Source: Caballeronia sp. Lep1P3
Lineage (GTDB): Bacteria > Pseudomonadota > Gammaproteobacteria > Burkholderiales > Burkholderiaceae
Assembly (NCBI RefSeq): GCF_022879595.1
Contig: NZ_CP084265.1
Location: 1,798,001-1,862,000 of the forward strand
Direction of reading: 5' to 3'
Length of the DNA stretch: 64,000 nt
In this document: piece by piece, positions 9,568-17,610 of the stretch
Layout of the letters: each line of letters starts with the position of its first letter
How positions within the stretch are numbered: position 1 is the first letter of the stretch
Translations under genes and position numbers: made by a program
The notes under the pieces: generated by a model
Told to the model about the DNA's origin: nothing
Database searches by the model: none
Seen by the model: the letters and a program-made list of their open reading frames with translations, nothing else

Positions 9568-10026
9568 ATGCGAAACATAAGACATCCTCACTACATCGGG
9601 GCGGCTCTGGCGGTGCTCGCGCTCGGGGCAAGCGCGCTATGCCACGCACAGCTCGGCGCGACTTCGCCGGCGAATGCATCGGATGGTGCGGTCATGCATC
9701 ACGCGCAAGACGGGCTGCTTGCCTACCGGGAGACCACCGACGCGTACGGGACCGTCGTGCGCGAATACGTCGATCCGGCCGGCACCGTGTACGCCGTCTC
9801 GTGGCGCGGCCCTTCGATGCCGAACGTGCAGGCGCTGCTCGGCAGCTACTTCCAGCGCTTCCGAGACGGCGCGAGCGCATCCGCAGCGGATGCCGGCTTG
9901 CACATGACGCGCGTCGCCGACGGCGATCTCGTCGCCGAAAACCGTGCGCGGCTGCGCGAATTCAGCGGGCGCGCGTGGCTCGCGAATGCGCTGCCGCCGG
10001 GCGTAACGCCCGCCGATATCCAGTAA
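9568..10026 (+). CDS. DUF2844 secreted protein
   Basis: This 152-residue exported protein has a signal peptide with hydrophobic core GAALAVLALGASALCHA, probably cleaved after CHA near residue 27. The mature part (QLGATSPANASDG onward) contains a YRETTDAYGTVVREYVDPAGTVYAVSWRGP segment, the recognisable core of DUF2844, a family of unknown function found mainly in Burkholderiales. The ATG at 9568 is preferred because CGGAGAG precedes it by 3-4 bp and it opens the signal peptide directly. It is 16 bp upstream of the DUF3443 gene, and this pairing recurs in Burkholderia-type genomes, so the products probably act together in the periplasm. Given the protease-like partner, it could be a substrate, chaperone or inhibitor; that is inference. 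Confidence 0.85.
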   Translation: MRNIRHPHYIGAALAVLALGASALCHAQLGATSPANASDGAVMHHAQDGLLAYRETTDAYGTVVREYVDPAGTVYAVSWRGPSMPNVQALLGSYFQRFRDGASASAADAGLHMTRVADGDLVAENRARLREFSGRAWLANALPPGVTPADIQ

Positions 10027-10042
10027 GCGCGGGAGACCAAAA

Positions 10043-11314
10043 ATGACGACTCGCACGCTTCGCCTCTTCTCCTCGATCTTGCTCTGCTTCGCGCTCCACG
10101 GATGCGGCGGCGGCGGATCGGACGCTCCCACGGCATCGCCGAGCGCCCCGCCCGCCGCCAGCACGCCGGTGCAGGCCAGCGCGCCAGCCACCGCAAGCGC
10201 CCCCGTTGCAGCCAGCAACGCGGTCGCTCAGTCGACGACGCCCAACGTGCAGCCGATCCAGGTCACGAAAATCGCGACCGGCACCCGCAACATGCTTCAG
10301 ACGAGCGTGACGCTGTGCGTGCCGGGCACGAACACATGTCAGACCATCGACAACATTCAGGTCGACACCGGATCGCAGGGGCTGCGCGTGCTGGCATCGG
10401 CGCTCGATCCGGCGATCGCGCTGCCGCTCGTCAAGGCCGGCGCGTCGGGCGCCGCGCTCGCCGAATGCTCGGTGTTCGGCTCCGGCTACACATGGGGCGC
10501 CGTGCGCCAGGCGGACGTGCGGCTCGCCGGACAGCTCGCGAGTTCGATATCGGTTCAGTCGATCAGCGATTCCGCCGTGCCCGCGACGGCGGCCGATTGC
10601 AGCCAGTCCGGCCTGCCGATGCTCACCGCGTCGAGCCTGCGCGGCAACGGCATTCTCGGCGTCGGCCCGTTCGTCGCCGATTGTGGCGGCGGGTGCGCGG
10701 CGTCCGCGATGCCGCGCTGGTACTACGCATGCGCATCGGGCGCGTGTTCCGCGAGCGCGCTCGCAGCCGACCAGCAGGTGACCAACCCGATCGCGCGCTT
10801 TGCCGCCGACAACAACGGCGTGCTGATCGAGTTGCCCGCCGTGCCGCCGGAGGGCGCATCGGCCGTGGCGGGCACGATGACATTCGGCATCGGATCGCAG
10901 GCGAACAACGCGCTCGGCTCCGCGACGGTGCTGAAATCCAACTCGATCACGGGCTACGTCACGACGAGCTTCTCCGCGAACCAGTACGCGTCGAGCTTCA
11001 TCGACAGCGGTTCGAACGGCCTCTTCTTTCCCTCGACGACGCTCAAGAGCTGCGGCGCGTGGTACTGCCCGGCCACGCCGCAATCGTTCAGCGCGACGCT
11101 GCGTTCGACGAGCGGCGTCACGGCCGACGTATCGTTCAGCGTCGCCGCGTCCACGGGTCTGCTGACGAGCGGCAACAACGCGTTCAGCAATTTGGCGGGG
11201 CCGGCGAACGGCTTCTTCGACTGGGGACTGCCGTTCTTCTACGGCAGGCGCGTGTTCACGGCGCTCGAAGGCCGCGCGACGCCAGCGGGGAACGGGCCGT
11301 ACTACGCCTTCTGA
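10043..11314 (+). CDS. DUF3443 lipoprotein with pepsin-like aspartic protease motifs
   Basis: This 423-residue exported protein has a signal peptide ending ALHGC, with a probable lipidated cysteine at 21. A Ser/Pro/Ala/Thr-rich linker follows to about residue 65. It matches DUF3443, which is functionally uncharacterised as far as I know. What can be seen is a bilobed aspartic-protease pattern. VDTGSQGLRV lies at 107-116 (Asp108), GNGILGVG at 201-208 resembles the pepsin DGILGLG strand, a second IDSGSNGLFF lies at 320-329 (Asp321), and the C-terminal GLPFFYGRRVFTALEG resembles the ILGDVFLRxYYTVFD end of pepsins. Several Cys pairs suggest disulfides. Peptidase activity is a prediction. It forms a two-gene unit with the DUF2844 gene. 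Confidence 0.85.
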   Translation: MTTRTLRLFSSILLCFALHGCGGGGSDAPTASPSAPPAASTPVQASAPATASAPVAASNAVAQSTTPNVQPIQVTKIATGTRNMLQTSVTLCVPGTNTCQTIDNIQVDTGSQGLRVLASALDPAIALPLVKAGASGAALAECSVFGSGYTWGAVRQADVRLAGQLASSISVQSISDSAVPATAADCSQSGLPMLTASSLRGNGILGVGPFVADCGGGCAASAMPRWYYACASGACSASALAADQQVTNPIARFAADNNGVLIELPAVPPEGASAVAGTMTFGIGSQANNALGSATVLKSNSITGYVTTSFSANQYASSFIDSGSNGLFFPSTTLKSCGAWYCPATPQSFSATLRSTSGVTADVSFSVAASTGLLTSGNNAFSNLAGPANGFFDWGLPFFYGRRVFTALEGRATPAGNGPYYAF

Positions 11315-11321
11315 AAACGAA

Positions 11322-11353
11322 AAAGCCGTCTCCCGCATGCCGGAGACGGCTTT
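11322..11353. terminator. Bidirectional terminator between the DUF3443 gene and pcaC
   Basis: A 9-bp stem (GCCGTCTCC 11325-11333 with GGAGACGGC 11342-11350) extended by A/T pairs has A-runs on one side and T-runs on the other. It lies between convergent genes and can serve both. Confidence 0.85.
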
Positions 11354-11384
11354 CCTGACTGCGTCGAGCGCGCGATTCAACCGC

Positions 11385-11777
11385 TCACTGTCCGCCCGCG
11401 CTCTTCTCCTCGTCGAAGATTTTCTGCGCGAGATGGAACGCCGAGTTGGCCGCCGGCACGCCGCAATAGACCGCGGTTTGCAGCAGCACTTCCTTGATCT
11501 GATCCTGCGTGACGCCGTTGTTCTTCGCGGCGCGCAGATGCAGCGCGAGTTCCTCGTTGCGATTGAGCGCGACCATCATCGCGATGGTGATGAGACTGCG
11601 CGTATGGCGCGGCAAGCCGTCGCGCGTCCAGATCTCGCCCCACGCATAGCGCGTGATGAAGTTCTGAAATTCGGTCGTGAGTTCTGTGCGGTTCGCGAGC
11701 GACCGGTCCACATGCGCGTCCGACAGCACCGCGCGGCGCACCTGCATGCCGGCTTCGTAACGTTCGTCATCAGTCAT
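11385..11777 (-). CDS. pcaC: 4-carboxymuconolactone decarboxylase
   Basis: PcaC decarboxylates 4-carboxymuconolactone to beta-ketoadipate enol-lactone in the protocatechuate branch of the beta-ketoadipate pathway. The 130-residue length and the segments RYEAGMQVRRAVLSDAHVDRS, TRHTRSLITIAMMVALNRNEEL and GVTQDQIKEVLLQTAVYCGVPAANSAFHLA are typical of the carboxymuconolactone decarboxylase fold. The ATG at 11777 overlaps the pcaD stop codon by 4 bp (ATGA), indicating translational coupling. It is the last gene of the pcaIJFBDC transcript. A larger in-frame extension upstream exists only as the out-of-frame shadow of pcaD and was ignored. Confidence 0.96.
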   Translation of the reverse strand: MTDDERYEAGMQVRRAVLSDAHVDRSLANRTELTTEFQNFITRYAWGEIWTRDGLPRHTRSLITIAMMVALNRNEELALHLRAAKNNGVTQDQIKEVLLQTAVYCGVPAANSAFHLAQKIFDEEKSAGGQ

Positions 11778-12568
11778 CGTTGCTCTCCGAGGAAGTCGAG
11801 CACGGCGTGCGTGTAGTCGTCGTGTTTCTCGATGTTCGACAAGTGCGCGGCGTCCAGTTCGACAAAGCGCGCGCCTTCGATATAACCCGCCAGTTCGCGG
11901 CCCTGCGCCGCCGTGGTCGAGAGATCGTGCGTGCCGGCGATGACGAGCACCGGCAGCGCGATGCCCTTCGCTTCCTCGCGAAGGTCGGCGTCGCGGATCG
12001 CTTCGCAGTTCGATGCGTAGCCCTCGCCGGACGTATGACGGAACACGTCGCGGATATTCGCGAGCACGAGCCGCTCGCGCTCGATGAACGGCGCGGTGAA
12101 CCAGCGCGCGATCACGCTGTCGGTCAGCGCGGCCATGCCGTCGTGCTCGCGCGCCTTGGCTGCGCGCGGCGTCCAGACGGCGTCCGAACCGATCTGCGCG
12201 GCCGTGTTCGAGAGCACGACGCGCGAAAAGCGCTCCGGATGACGCGCGGCAAGACCGATGCCCGTCAGTCCGCCCATCGACAAGCCGCAGTAGTTCGCGC
12301 GCTCGATGCCGAGGTGATCCATGAGGCCGATCACGTCGCCGATCAACTGGTCGATCGTGTACGGGCCTTGCGGCGCGTCGGAATGGCCGTGGCCGCGCGT
12401 GTCGTAGCGCACGACGCGAAAGCGCTTGGCGAACGCTTCGATCTGCGGCGTCCACATCGAGACATCGGCGCCGAGCGAATTCGACAGCACGAGCCACGGC
12501 GCCTGGTCACCGGCGGTCGCGTCGACGCGGTAGTGAATGCGGGTTCCGTTTATAGCGGCGAGAGGCAT
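11774..12568 (-). CDS. pcaD: 3-oxoadipate enol-lactonase
   Basis: PcaD hydrolyses beta-ketoadipate enol-lactone to beta-ketoadipate. This 264-residue alpha/beta hydrolase has the nucleophile elbow CGLSMGG with Ser97, the oxyanion/loop region RGHGHSDAPQGPY, and the later Asp (AGTHD) and His (DAAHLSNIE) of the triad. The start at 12568 (MPLAAINGTRIHY) gives the normal family length. An in-frame ATG nine codons upstream lies inside the end of pcaB. It begins 4 bp after pcaB and ends overlapping pcaC. Confidence 0.95.
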   Translation of the reverse strand: MPLAAINGTRIHYRVDATAGDQAPWLVLSNSLGADVSMWTPQIEAFAKRFRVVRYDTRGHGHSDAPQGPYTIDQLIGDVIGLMDHLGIERANYCGLSMGGLTGIGLAARHPERFSRVVLSNTAAQIGSDAVWTPRAAKAREHDGMAALTDSVIARWFTAPFIERERLVLANIRDVFRHTSGEGYASNCEAIRDADLREEAKGIALPVLVIAGTHDLSTTAAQGRELAGYIEGARFVELDAAHLSNIEKHDDYTHAVLDFLGEQR

Positions 12569-12572
12569 GTTC

Positions 12573-13943
12573 TTATTGCTCCATAGTTCCATTCTGACGA
12601 TGCAGCGCGATCGCCGCATCCACGAACGCCTGAGCCTGACCGACGTAGTTCGCCGGATCGAGCAACTGCTGCAACCGGTCCTGCGAAAGATGCGCGCTGA
12701 CGGTCTCATCGGCGGCGAGCACGTCGAAGAGCGATTGCCCGCTCGCGACCGCCGCCTTCGACGCGCCCTCGACGAGCTTGTGCGCGTCGAGCCGGCCGAT
12801 GGCGTCGCCGAGCGCGAGCATCACCGCTTCGCCGAGAACGAGGCCGTTGGTCGCGTCGAGGTTCGCCGCGAGCCGCGCGACGTTCACTTCCATCGAAGGC
12901 ACGATCGCCAGCATGTTCGACAACGCGCCCGCCGAGAGCCGCGCAAGATCGGGCAACGCTTCCCATTCGGCCTGCCAGCCGCCGAGCGCGCGCTCGTGCT
13001 CCTGCACCATGCCCGCGAAAATCGTCGCGACGAGATTCGGCGCGCGCGTCGCCGCCGTCAGCACGGCCGCGCAGCCGACCGGATTGCGCTTGTGCGGCAT
13101 CGTCGACGAACCGCCCTTGCCCGCGGCAGCGGGTTCGGCCACTTCGCCGAGTTCCGTCTGCATCATGAGCGAGATGTCGCGCGCGATCTTGCCGAGCGTG
13201 CCCGTCAGCATGCCGAGAAACGACGCGCTCTCCGCGATGCGATCGCGCTCGGTGTGCCACGGCAGCGCGGGCAGCGCGAGGCCGAGATCGTCGGCGAGCG
13301 CGCGCGCGGTCGGCAACGCCTTGTCGCGCAGGCTCGCGAGCGTGCCCGCCGCGCCGCCGAATTGCAGCACGAGCGCGCGAGCGCGAAGTTCGGTGAGACG
13401 CGCGCGATGCCGCGTGATCGCATCGAGCCATTGCGCGAACTTGAGGCCGAGCGTGATCGGCAGCGCCTGCTGAAGCCACGTGCGGCCGATCATCGGCGTC
13501 GCGCGATGCTTGTGCGCCTGATCCGCGAGCGAATCGCCGAGCGCGCGCAAGTCGGCGTCGAGCAGATCGAGCGCGGCGCGCAGTTGCAGCACGACGCCCG
13601 TATCGATGATGTCCTGGCTCGTCGCGCCCCAGTGCACGTACTTCGCGGCCTCGGCGTCGCGCGCCTTCACGACGGCCGTGAGCTGCTTGACGAGCGGAAT
13701 CGCGAGATTGCCGCCGGCTGCCGCGCCGGTCATGAGCGCGGCGGCGTCGATGTTGTCGGCGTTGCACGCGGCGACGATGGAATCGACCGCGCTCGCCGGG
13801 ATCACGCCCGCTTTCGCCGATGCGCGCGCGAGCGCCGCTTCGACATCCAGCATGGCCTGCACCGTCGCGCGCGGCGACCATATCGCGTTCGCCGCTTCGC
13901 TGCCGCAGATCAGATCGGTCAGACGTCCGGTGGATTCGAACAT
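12573..13943 (-). CDS. pcaB: 3-carboxy-cis,cis-muconate cycloisomerase
   Basis: PcaB lactonises 3-carboxy-cis,cis-muconate to 4-carboxymuconolactone. The 456-residue protein belongs to the fumarase/aspartase superfamily. It carries the superfamily signature GSSTMPHKRNPV (about residues 281-292), the HWGATSQDIIDTG stretch near 105-117 and the GRTWLQQALPITLG region, as in bacterial PcaB. It lies 3 bp downstream of pcaF on the same strand. In this window the ring-cleaving protocatechuate 3,4-dioxygenase genes (pcaGH) are not adjacent, so its substrate must be supplied by a locus elsewhere. Confidence 0.96.
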   Translation of the reverse strand: MFESTGRLTDLICGSEAANAIWSPRATVQAMLDVEAALARASAKAGVIPASAVDSIVAACNADNIDAAALMTGAAAGGNLAIPLVKQLTAVVKARDAEAAKYVHWGATSQDIIDTGVVLQLRAALDLLDADLRALGDSLADQAHKHRATPMIGRTWLQQALPITLGLKFAQWLDAITRHRARLTELRARALVLQFGGAAGTLASLRDKALPTARALADDLGLALPALPWHTERDRIAESASFLGMLTGTLGKIARDISLMMQTELGEVAEPAAAGKGGSSTMPHKRNPVGCAAVLTAATRAPNLVATIFAGMVQEHERALGGWQAEWEALPDLARLSAGALSNMLAIVPSMEVNVARLAANLDATNGLVLGEAVMLALGDAIGRLDAHKLVEGASKAAVASGQSLFDVLAADETVSAHLSQDRLQQLLDPANYVGQAQAFVDAAIALHRQNGTMEQ

Positions 13944-13946
13944 GTC

Positions 13947-15149
13947 TTAGACGCGCTCGATGACCATCGCGATGCCCTGTCCCACGCCGATGCACATCGT
14001 GCAGAGCGCAAAGCGCCCGCCGGTGCGCTCGAGCTGGTACGTCGCCGCCGTGACGAGCCGCGCACCCGACGCGCCGAGCGGATGCCCGAGCGCGATCGCG
14101 CCGCCGTTCGGGTTCACGCGTGCGTCGTCGTCGGCGACGCCGAGCATGCGCAGCACCGCGAGACCTTGCGACGCGAACGCTTCGTTCAGCTCGATCACGT
14201 CCATCTGGTCGATGGTCATGCCGAGGCGCGCGAGCAGCTTCTGCGACGCCGGCGCCGGGCCGATGCCCATCACGCGCGGCGGGACGCCCGCCGTCGCCAT
14301 GCCGAGAATGCGCGCGCGCGGCGTGAGGCCGTGGCGCTTCGCGCTGTCTTCGTCGGCGATCAGGAGCGCGCACGCGCCGTCGTTCACGCCGGACGCGTTG
14401 CCCGCCGTCACGCTGCCGTCGGGACGCACGACGCCCTTCAGCTTCGCGAGCGCTTCCAGCGTCGTTTCGCGCGGATGTTCGTCGCGGTCGACGACGATCG
14501 CATCGCCCTTTTTCTGCGGGATCGTGACCGGCGTGATTTCCTGCGCGAGCGTACCGTCCTTCTGGCCGCGCGCCGCCTTCTGCTGGCTGCGCAGCGCGAA
14601 CGCGTCCTGATCTTCGCGGCTCACCTTGTAGTCGTCCGCGACGTTCTCGGCGGTCTCGGGCATCGAATCGACGCCGTACTGCTTCTTCATCAGCGGATTG
14701 ACGAAGCGCCAGCCGATGGTCGTATCGTGGATTTCGGCGGCGCGCGAGAACGCGCTCGTCGCCTTGCCCATGACGAACGGCGCGCGGCTCATGCTTTCGA
14801 CGCCGCCTGCGATGAGCAGCCCCGCTTCGCCCGACTTGATCGCGCGCGCCGCGGTGCCGATCGCGTCCATGCCCGAACCGCACAGACGATTCACCGTCGA
14901 GCCGGGCACGCCGACCGGCAGCCCCGCGAGCAGCGCCGACATGCGCGCGACGTTGCGGTTGTCTTCGCCCGCCTGGTTCGCGCAGCCGTAGATGACTTCC
15001 TCGACCGCTTCCCAGTCCACTTCCTTGTTGCGCTCCATCAGCGCGCGCAGCGGCACCGCGCCCAGATCGTCGGCGCGCACCGACGACAGCGAACCGGCGT
15101 AGCGGCCGAACGGCGTGCGGATCGCGTCACATACGAATGCTTCTTTCAT
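13947..15149 (-). CDS. pcaF: Beta-ketoadipyl-CoA thiolase
   Basis: PcaF cleaves beta-ketoadipyl-CoA with CoA to succinyl-CoA and acetyl-CoA, the last step of the pathway. The 400-residue thiolase starts MKEAFVCDAIRTPFGRY, as PcaF proteins do. It has the acylation cysteine at 90 (NRLCGSGMDAIGTA), the GHPLGASGAR histidine loop, and the C-terminal catalytic cysteine in CTMCIGVGQG. It is in line with pcaJ (25 bp gap) and pcaB (3 bp gap). Confidence 0.96.
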   Translation of the reverse strand: MKEAFVCDAIRTPFGRYAGSLSSVRADDLGAVPLRALMERNKEVDWEAVEEVIYGCANQAGEDNRNVARMSALLAGLPVGVPGSTVNRLCGSGMDAIGTAARAIKSGEAGLLIAGGVESMSRAPFVMGKATSAFSRAAEIHDTTIGWRFVNPLMKKQYGVDSMPETAENVADDYKVSREDQDAFALRSQQKAARGQKDGTLAQEITPVTIPQKKGDAIVVDRDEHPRETTLEALAKLKGVVRPDGSVTAGNASGVNDGACALLIADEDSAKRHGLTPRARILGMATAGVPPRVMGIGPAPASQKLLARLGMTIDQMDVIELNEAFASQGLAVLRMLGVADDDARVNPNGGAIALGHPLGASGARLVTAATYQLERTGGRFALCTMCIGVGQGIAMVIERV

Positions 15150-15174
15150 CGCTTGCTCCAGATTGTTGTGTCTC

Positions 15175-15831
15175 TCACGCTGCCTCGGAAACCGGCGCGT
15201 ATTGCAGCGGCACGTTCGCGAGCTTTTGCAGCTCCTCGAACGACAGGCCGTCCACGATTTCTCGCACGACGAAGCCTTGCGGCGTCACGTCGAAGACGGC
15301 GAGATCGGTATAGACGCGGTCCACGCACTGCACGCCCGTCACCGGATACGAGCACTCGGCGACGAGCTTGCTTTCGCCCTGCTTCGTGAGCAGTTCCATC
15401 ATCACGTAGACCTGTTTGGCGCCGATGGCGAGATCCATCGCACCGCCGACGGCCGGAATCGCATCCGGTGCGCCGGTGTGCCAGTTCGCGAGGTCGCCCT
15501 TGGCCGACACCTGGAACGCGCCCAGTACGCAGAAGTCGAGATGGCCGCCGCGCATCATCGCGAACGAATCCGCGTGATGGAAGAATGCGCCGCCCGTGAG
15601 GAGCGTGACGTGCTGCTTGCCTGCGTTGATGAGTTCGTCGTCTTCCTCGCCCTTCGCGGGCGCGGGGCCCATGCCGAGCAGACCGTTCTCGCTGTGCAGG
15701 AAGATTTCGCGGTCCGCCGCGAGATGATTGGCGACGAGCGTCGGCACGCCGATGCCCAAATTCACGTAAGCGCCTTCGGGGATGTCCGCGGCCACGCGCC
15801 TGGCCATTTCGTCGCGAGTCAGTTTCTTCAT
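15175..15831 (-). CDS. pcaJ: 3-oxoadipate CoA-transferase subunit B
   Basis: This is the beta subunit of the succinyl-CoA:3-oxoacid CoA-transferase that activates beta-ketoadipate. The 218-residue protein contains the YVNLGIGVPTLVAN motif and the catalytic glutamate loop HSENGLLGMGP (Glu48), which forms the enzyme-CoA thioester. It follows pcaI with 12 bp between them and precedes pcaF, so substrate specificity for 3-oxoadipate is assigned from context. A second A/B pair lies at 35814-37162. Confidence 0.93.
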   Translation of the reverse strand: MKKLTRDEMARRVAADIPEGAYVNLGIGVPTLVANHLAADREIFLHSENGLLGMGPAPAKGEEDDELINAGKQHVTLLTGGAFFHHADSFAMMRGGHLDFCVLGAFQVSAKGDLANWHTGAPDAIPAVGGAMDLAIGAKQVYVMMELLTKQGESKLVAECSYPVTGVQCVDRVYTDLAVFDVTPQGFVVREIVDGLSFEELQKLANVPLQYAPVSEAA

Positions 15832-15843
15832 GGCTTCGTTCCT

Positions 15844-16536
15844 TTAAGCAGCGAGTTCGGCCGCGTGCACGGCTTGCGGCACTTCCACGACGCGCTGCAC
15901 GAAGATGCCGGGCGTCACGATGTTTTCCGGGTCGAGTTCGCCGAGCGGCACCACCTTCGACACCTGCACGATGGCCGTCTTCGCGGCGCTCGCCATGATC
16001 GGCCCGAAATTGCGCGCAGTTTTACGATAGACGAGATTGCCCCAGCGGTCGCCCCTGAACGCCTTCACGAGCGCGAAATCCGCGTGCAGCGGCGACTCCA
16101 GCACGTAATGCTTTCCGTCGATCTCACGCGTTTCCTTGCCTTCGGCGAGCTTCGTGCCGTAGCCCGTCGGCGTGAAGAAACCGCCGATGCCCGCGCCCGC
16201 CGCGCGGATGCGCTCGGCGAGATTGCCCTGCGGCACGAGTTCCAGTTCGATTTCGCCGGCGCGGTAGAGCGCGTCGAACACGTGCGAATCCGTCTGACGC
16301 GGAAACGAGCAGATGATCTTGCGCACCCGCCTGGCCTTCAGAAGCGCGGCGAGGCCCGTGTCGCCGTTGCCTGCGTTGTTGTTCACGATGGTCAGCTCGC
16401 GCGCGCCCTGCTCGATGAGCGCGTCGATCAGCTCGGACGGCATACCTGCCGTGCCGAAACCGCCGATCATGATGGTCGCGCCGTCGTGGACATCCGCGAC
16501 GGCGGACGCGAGCGAATCGAAAATCTTGTTGATCAT
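15844..16536 (-). CDS. pcaI: 3-oxoadipate CoA-transferase subunit A
   Basis: This is the alpha subunit of the 3-oxoadipate CoA-transferase. The 230-residue protein has the subunit-A pattern: IMIGGFGTAGMPSELIDALIEQG with the CoA-binding glycine motif, NNAGNG, and ELVPQGNLAERIRAAGAGIGGFFTPTGYGT. It is the first gene of pcaIJFBDC and diverges from pcaR across a 215-bp region containing several inverted repeats. Confidence 0.93.
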   Translation of the reverse strand: MINKIFDSLASAVADVHDGATIMIGGFGTAGMPSELIDALIEQGARELTIVNNNAGNGDTGLAALLKARRVRKIICSFPRQTDSHVFDALYRAGEIELELVPQGNLAERIRAAGAGIGGFFTPTGYGTKLAEGKETREIDGKHYVLESPLHADFALVKAFRGDRWGNLVYRKTARNFGPIMASAAKTAIVQVSKVVPLGELDPENIVTPGIFVQRVVEVPQAVHAAELAA

Positions 16537-16624
16537 TGCCGTTGTTCTCCGGTCCCGTTCGAAAGAGCCCGCTCGGCGCTTCGAACTTCGGGTTTACCTG
16601 CGCGTCGATGACGCTTGCATGGAA

Positions 16625-16662
16625 ATGTTCGTCATGCGAACATGGATTCGTTTAGCGAACAT
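16625..16662. promoter_or_regulatory. Tandem inverted-repeat sites, probable PcaR operator
   Basis: A perfect inverted repeat (ATGTTCG 16625-16631, CGAACAT 16637-16643, 5-bp spacer) is followed by a related imperfect copy ending CGAACAT at 16662, offset by 19 bp, about two helical turns. The TTCG-N5-CGAA layout resembles sites bound by IclR-family regulators. The position between pcaI and pcaR fits control of both genes by PcaR. Confidence 0.55.
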
Positions 16663-16680
16663 CGGCATGGTAGTCCCGCG

Positions 16681-16700
16681 TTCGTTGCCGTGTCAACGAA
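16681..16700. promoter_or_regulatory. Further inverted repeat in the pcaI-pcaR intergenic region
   Basis: TTCGTTG (16681-16687) and CAACGAA (16694-16700) form a perfect 7-bp inverted repeat with a 6-bp spacer, closer to pcaR than the tandem sites. It may be an autoregulatory site or a separate operator. The evidence is symmetry and position only. Confidence 0.35.
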
Positions 16701-16751
16701 GCCCGCGCAAATCGCGGGTTTGTACGGAGCCTCGCTCTATTAAAGAATGTC

Positions 16752-17588
16752 ATGAAGAAGTTTTCGACGCCCTCTCTCGACGCCGACGCACGAGACGCAC
16801 AAGACGCACAAGACGCGCCCTCCCGCCCCGGCGATGCCTATGTGCAGTCGTTCGCGCGCGGGCTCGCGGTCATCCGTTCGTTCGATGCGAGCCGTCCCGC
16901 GCAGACGCTCACCGATGTCGCCGCCGCAACGGGCCTCACGCGCGCCGGCGCGCGGCGCATTCTGCTGACGCTGCAATCGCTCGGCTACGTGGACGCCGAC
17001 GGCCGGCTCTTTCAGCTCACGCCGAAGATTCTCGACCTCGGCTTCGCCTATCTCACGTCGATGCCGTTCTGGAACCTCGCGGAACCGGTCATGGAAGACC
17101 TCGTCGAACAGGTGCACGAAAGCTGCTCGGCGGCAGTGCTAAACGGCGCGGAAATCGTCTACGTGCTGCGTGTGCCGACGCACAAGATCATCACGCAGAA
17201 TCTGTCGATCGGCAGCCGCCTGCCCGCGTTTTGCACGTCGATGGGCCGCGTGCTTCTGTCCGCGCTCGATGATGACCGCCTCGACGCGGCGCTCGACGCG
17301 AGCGACATCGTCGCGCGCACGCCGCACACGATCACCGATCGCGATGCGCTGAAGGACGCGATCGCCGTCGTGCGCCGGCAAGGTTGGGCGATCGTCGATC
17401 AGGAACTCGAAGAAGGACTGATTTCGATGTCCGCGCCGATCCGCGACCGGCAAGGCCGCGTGATCGCCGCGCTCAACATCAGCGGCAACGCGCAGCGCAA
17501 GAACGCGAAACAGATGGCGAAGGCTTTCCTGGAACCGCTGCAGGACGCGGCGCAGCGCGTGTCGGACATGGTCGCGCGGCGCGGCTGA
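16752..17588 (+). CDS. pcaR: IclR-family regulator of the pca genes
   Basis: This 278-residue IclR-type regulator has a winged helix-turn-helix (VIRSFDASRPAQTLTDVAAATGLTRAGARRILLTLQ, about residues 35-70) and an IclR effector domain (about 100-265, including GRVLLSAL and INISG segments). PcaR/CatR-type IclR proteins respond to beta-ketoadipate or related acids and activate pca operons. The N-terminal 25 residues are Asp/Ala/Arg-rich and probably disordered. The DARDAQDAQDA stretch comes from a short repeated GACGCAC/CAAGAC DNA motif. It diverges from pcaI. The assignment rests on family and position. Confidence 0.88.
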   Translation: MKKFSTPSLDADARDAQDAQDAPSRPGDAYVQSFARGLAVIRSFDASRPAQTLTDVAAATGLTRAGARRILLTLQSLGYVDADGRLFQLTPKILDLGFAYLTSMPFWNLAEPVMEDLVEQVHESCSAAVLNGAEIVYVLRVPTHKIITQNLSIGSRLPAFCTSMGRVLLSALDDDRLDAALDASDIVARTPHTITDRDALKDAIAVVRRQGWAIVDQELEEGLISMSAPIRDRQGRVIAALNISGNAQRKNAKQMAKAFLEPLQDAAQRVSDMVARRG

Positions 17589-17610
17589 CGCGAGCCGCCA
17601 TGCACATGTC

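Noticed and set aside
12537..15389. A 950-codon open frame on the plus strand opposite pcaB and pcaF
   Set aside because: It is Arg/His/Ala-rich with no recognisable domain and lies exactly antisense to two well-supported genes, an effect of high G+C at third codon positions.
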